Below are positions 6,181 through 7,467 of a DNA stretch of 7,467 nt, in pieces (the stretch's first letter is position 1; every line of letters starts with the position of its first letter). This DNA comes from Candidatus Azambacteria bacterium (GTDB lineage: Bacteria; Patescibacteriota; Minisyncoccia; GWC2-36-17; M10-OD1-4), in assembly GCA_016200995.1 (NCBI GenBank), contig JACQDS010000022.1, positions 1 through 7,467 of the forward strand, written 5' to 3'. The position numbers were made by a program, and so were the translations under genes. The notes under the pieces were generated by a model that was not told where the DNA came from, searched no databases, and saw nothing but the letters and a program-made list of their open reading frames with translations.

Positions 6181-6741
6181 ATGGATCAAAACAACCCAGC
6201 AGACTTTCTAATAAACGCCGGCAGAAGCGCGCAGGATTCTGGACTTTTCCAGTCCGATGCTTTTTTGACGATCCTCTGGCCTATAAAATTCATATTCGTA
6301 GCTTTTGGAGTTTTTTTTCTTCTGCATATTATCTATTTAATATTTAAGATCAATTCTCTGCAAGGCAGGCTTTCTTCGTACAAAGAAGCAGTGACGAAAA
6401 AAACGCATTTTGCCCACAAAAACGAATTTGTTTTAAAATGGCAAAGAGTAAAAGAGAGAGCGCATAAAATTCAGGAAGCGGAATACAAGCTTGCGATAAT
6501 AGAAGCCGATAAAGTTTTTGACGACCTTTTAAAAAAGATGAGTCTAAAAGGCGCAGATATGGGAGAGAGGCTGAAAAACATAGACAGCGAGCTCTTGCCA
6601 TCAATAGACAAAGTTTGGCAATCGCATAAAATAAGAAACAAAATAGCTCACGAACCGGACTTTCATTTAAGCTACGACGAGGCTCAGACAGTGGTGAAAA
6701 ACTACGAAATAGCTCTTCGCGAACTGAGAATACTTGATTAA
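6181..6741 (+). CDS. Membrane-anchored conserved hypothetical with HEPN-like R-x4-H motif
   Basis: A 186-residue protein of unknown function; I recognise it only as a type common in Patescibacteria. Residues about 29-57 form a single hydrophobic helix (FLTILWPIKFIFVAFGVFF and onward), with a short polar N-terminus before it. The rest is soluble and helical: a charged, probably coiled segment (about 58-100), EYKLAIIEADKVFDDLLKKM (about 101-120), MGERLKN (about 127-133), and a C-terminal helix pair. Residues 152-157 read RNKIAH, which fits the R-x4-6-H motif with a polar residue after Arg seen in HEPN-superfamily proteins, many of which are RNases. The downstream LSYDEAQTVVKNYEIALREL also resembles the last HEPN helix. 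The HEPN relation is inference from motif and helical layout. The gene begins four bases after gatA and is probably cotranscribed with it. Confidence 0.8.
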   Translation: MDQNNPADFLINAGRSAQDSGLFQSDAFLTILWPIKFIFVAFGVFFLLHIIYLIFKINSLQGRLSSYKEAVTKKTHFAHKNEFVLKWQRVKERAHKIQEAEYKLAIIEADKVFDDLLKKMSLKGADMGERLKNIDSELLPSIDKVWQSHKIRNKIAHEPDFHLSYDEAQTVVKNYEIALRELRILD

Positions 6742-6762
6742 TATCAATTTTTATATTAGAAT
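6734..6762 (+). promoter_or_regulatory. Predicted sigma70-type promoter of the tRNA cluster
   Basis: TTGATT (6734-6739) and TAGAAT (6757-6762) match the -35 and -10 consensus at 4/6 and 5/6, with a 17-base spacer. The -35 box overlaps the stop region of the preceding gene. Transcription would begin near 6769, about 15 bases before the first tRNA, which is a normal tRNA leader length. Confidence 0.6.
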
Positions 6763-6783
6763 AATTCGTATTGTTTTTAACGT

Positions 6784-6855
6784 AGCGGGGTAGAGCAGCG
6801 GTAGCTCGTCGGTCTCATAAGCCGGAGGTCGTGGGTTCGATTCCCACCCCCGCAA
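6784..6855 (+). tRNA. Initiator tRNA-fMet (CAU)
   Basis: The cloverleaf is complete: acceptor AGCGGGG/CCCCGCA, D stem GAGC/GCTC with a seven-base loop, anticodon CAT at 6816-6818 in loop CTCATAA, and T stem GTGGG/CCCAC with loop TTCGATT. Two hallmarks identify the initiator. Position 1 and 72 do not pair (A1 x A72), which permits formylation and blocks EF-Tu. The D stem has the purine11-pyrimidine24 pair (A11-U24). The anticodon stem is unusual: the three G-C pairs normal in bacterial initiators are reduced to two, with U31-G39 in place of G31-C39. The discriminator is A73, followed by CAA, so CCA is added post-transcriptionally. Confidence 0.92.
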
Positions 6856-6886
6856 CAAGTTAAGTTTTGAAAGTTTAAATTTTTGA

Positions 6887-6960
6887 GCCAGGGTAGCTCA
6901 GATGGTTAGAGCACAGGACTCATAAGCCTGGGGTCGCGGGTTCGACTCCCGCCCCTGGTA
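6887..6960 (+). tRNA. tRNA with CAU anticodon, probably elongator tRNA-Met
   Basis: The cloverleaf comprises acceptor GCCAGGG/CCCTGGT (with a G1-U72 wobble), D stem GCTC/GAGC, anticodon CAT in loop CTCATAA (6919-6925), variable region GGGTC, T stem GCGGG/CCCGC and discriminator A. The sequence around the anticodon and the GGGTC variable region resemble elongator Met. tRNA-Ile2, whose CAU is modified to lysidine, is the alternative: U12-A23 would fit it, but the C29-G41 pair associated with TilS recognition is replaced by G29-C41. Pair 31-39 is A x G, a mismatch closing the anticodon loop. CCA is not encoded. Confidence 0.88.
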
Positions 6961-6974
6961 CTATAAAATATGAA

Positions 6975-7035
6975 GATTTGCGATTTTAGATTTGTGATTT
7001 TTTTTAAAAATCTTAAATCATAAATCACAAAATCT
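6975..7035 (+). repeat. Facing heptamer arrays between two tRNA genes
   Basis: The left arm has four units GATTTGC, GATTTTA, GATTTGT, GATTTTT (6975-7002). The right arm has AAATCTT, AAATCAT, AAATCAC (7008-7028) plus AAAATCT (7029-7035). The right arm is approximately the reverse complement of the left, so RNA from here can fold into a long, imperfect A/U-rich hairpin between the second CAU tRNA and tRNA-Asp. The seven-base period and facing arrangement match the elements at the pilin genes, though the unit sequence differs. Confidence 0.75.
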
Positions 7036-7038
7036 TTT

Positions 7039-7114
7039 GGGGCCGTGGTCTAGCCTGGTCTATGACGTCTCCCTGTCACGGAGAAGATCGCCGGTTCAAA
7101 TCCGGTCGGCCCCG
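7039..7114 (+). tRNA. tRNA-Asp (GUC)
   Basis: Acceptor GGGGCCG/CGGCCCC is fully paired. The anticodon stem TCTCC/GGAGA is perfect, with loop CTGTCAC and anticodon GTC. T stem GCCGG/CCGGT has loop TTCAAAT. The discriminator is G73, an Asp identity element. The D stem is short (three clear pairs) with a long loop. No CCA is encoded; the following bases are CAT. It is the last gene of the tRNA cluster and is followed by a terminator. Confidence 0.92.
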
Positions 7115-7148
7115 CATTTCGGCAAGTCATCGCAAGCTAATAAAAGAT

Positions 7149-7169
7149 AGCGCCAAAAGCGCTTTTTTT
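7149..7169 (+). terminator. Intrinsic terminator of the tRNA cluster
   Basis: AGCGC (7149-7153) pairs with GCGCT (7159-7163) around a CAAAA loop, and a run of seven T (7163-7169) follows. The stem is short but GC-rich in an otherwise AT-rich gap, and it lies about 35 bases after tRNA-Asp. Confidence 0.7.
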
Positions 7170-7206
7170 GTTTTTTTATTTAAAAAATCAGATTTTTAAT
7201 AAATGC

Positions 7207-7235
7207 TTATAAAATAGATCATTTTTTGGTATAAT
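7207..7235 (+). promoter_or_regulatory. Predicted promoter with extended -10 for the methyltransferase gene
   Basis: A perfect TATAAT at 7230-7235 is preceded by TGG (7227-7229), an extended -10 element. TTATAA at 7207-7212 is a weak -35 match (4/6) at a 17-base spacing. The predicted transcript starts near 7242, giving a very short 5' leader of about 13 bases before ATG 7255. The gap 7115-7254 holds only this promoter and the preceding terminator. Confidence 0.65.
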
Positions 7236-7254
7236 AATAACGAAGTAAGAGCCT

Positions 7255-7467
7255 ATGAATCAAATAACTAAAAAAAGAAGCCTTGGCCAATTTTTTACCA
7301 AAAATGATTTTTGGTTAAAAGATCACATACTTGAATTCATTAAGTCAACAAAAGCAACCGTAGCTTTTGATCCTTTTGCAGGCGATGGCGATTTGTTAAA
7401 GATGGCAAAGAGGATTGGTTTTAAAAATATAAAGGGATTTGATTTGGATCATTCTTTGGGATGGGAG
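7255..7467 (+). CDS. DNA methyltransferase, N-terminal part (probably N6-adenine type)
   Basis: The reading frame from ATG 7255 runs off the window after 71 codons. It begins MNQITKKRSLGQFFTKND; the LGQFFT segment near the N-terminus is typical of N6-adenine DNA methyltransferases of type I, IIG and related restriction-modification systems. Residues 39-48, DPFAGDGDLL, are the SAM-binding motif I (D-P-F-A-G-x-G). Residues 61-65, GFDLD, fit motif II, whose acid contacts the SAM ribose. The catalytic D/N-P-P-Y/F motif IV would lie outside the window, so the methylation type is inferred. It has its own promoter after a terminator, so it is a separate transcription unit from the pilus-ligA-gat operon. 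Whether a restriction endonuclease follows cannot be seen. The only upstream purine stretch, GAAGTAAGAG, is a weak ribosome binding site. Confidence 0.8.
   Translation, partial: MNQITKKRSLGQFFTKNDFWLKDHILEFIKSTKATVAFDPFAGDGDLLKMAKRIGFKNIKGFDLDHSLGWE

Noticed and set aside
6975..7035. A rho-independent terminator between the second CAU tRNA and tRNA-Asp.
   Set aside because: The hairpin is A/U-rich and imperfect with no GC core, and the right arm is followed by only four T before tRNA-Asp. The terminator at 7149-7169 is a far better candidate.

Overview
The window looks like a chromosome segment from a Candidate Phyla Radiation bacterium (Patescibacteria, probably Parcubacteria-like). This is inferred from gene content: a compact prepilin peptidase and minor pilin cluster running into ligA, then gatCA, then a membrane-anchored conserved hypothetical typical of these genomes. 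Genes are very tightly packed (ATGA or TAATG overlaps), Shine-Dalgarno sequences are weak or absent, the DNA is A-rich, and tRNAs lack an encoded CCA. TGA is used as a stop (positions 362-364, 2101-2103, 2538-2540), so this is not one of the lineages that read UGA as glycine.

Layout, all on the plus strand. Positions 2-364 hold the C-terminal end of a prepilin peptidase. Positions 361-2540 hold four minor-pilin-like genes in the order FimT/GspH-like, PilV/GspI-like, PilW/GspJ-like, PilX/GspK-like. That is the usual order of the minor pilins that prime a type IV pilus. Positions 2537-4463 hold NAD-dependent DNA ligase ligA, whose C-terminal BRCT domain has lost about 55-60 residues and is shifted out of frame at a run of eight A. 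Positions 4465-6176 hold gatC and gatA of the tRNA-dependent amidotransferase; gatB is not here. Positions 6181-6741 hold a one-helix membrane protein with an R-x4-H (HEPN-like) motif. A predicted promoter then drives a tRNA cluster: initiator tRNA-fMet(CAU), a second CAU tRNA (probably elongator Met) and tRNA-Asp(GUC), closed by an intrinsic terminator at 7149-7169. A second promoter with an extended -10 leads into the N-terminus of a DNA methyltransferase that runs off the window.

The genes from 2 to 6741 have almost no intergenic space and probably form one long operon joining pilus assembly, DNA end-joining and tRNA amidation.

The most unusual signal is a family of seven-base tandem repeats, usually arranged as two facing arrays. 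Two such elements surround the start codons of the second and third pilin genes. Their downstream arrays are translated and form most of the prepilin leader peptide. A perfect four-unit heptamer array lies inside ligA, adding residues to its helix-hairpin-helix region. A further facing pair, with a different heptamer sequence, separates the second CAU tRNA from tRNA-Asp. Because seven is not a multiple of three, unit gain or loss in the coding arrays would shift the reading frame.
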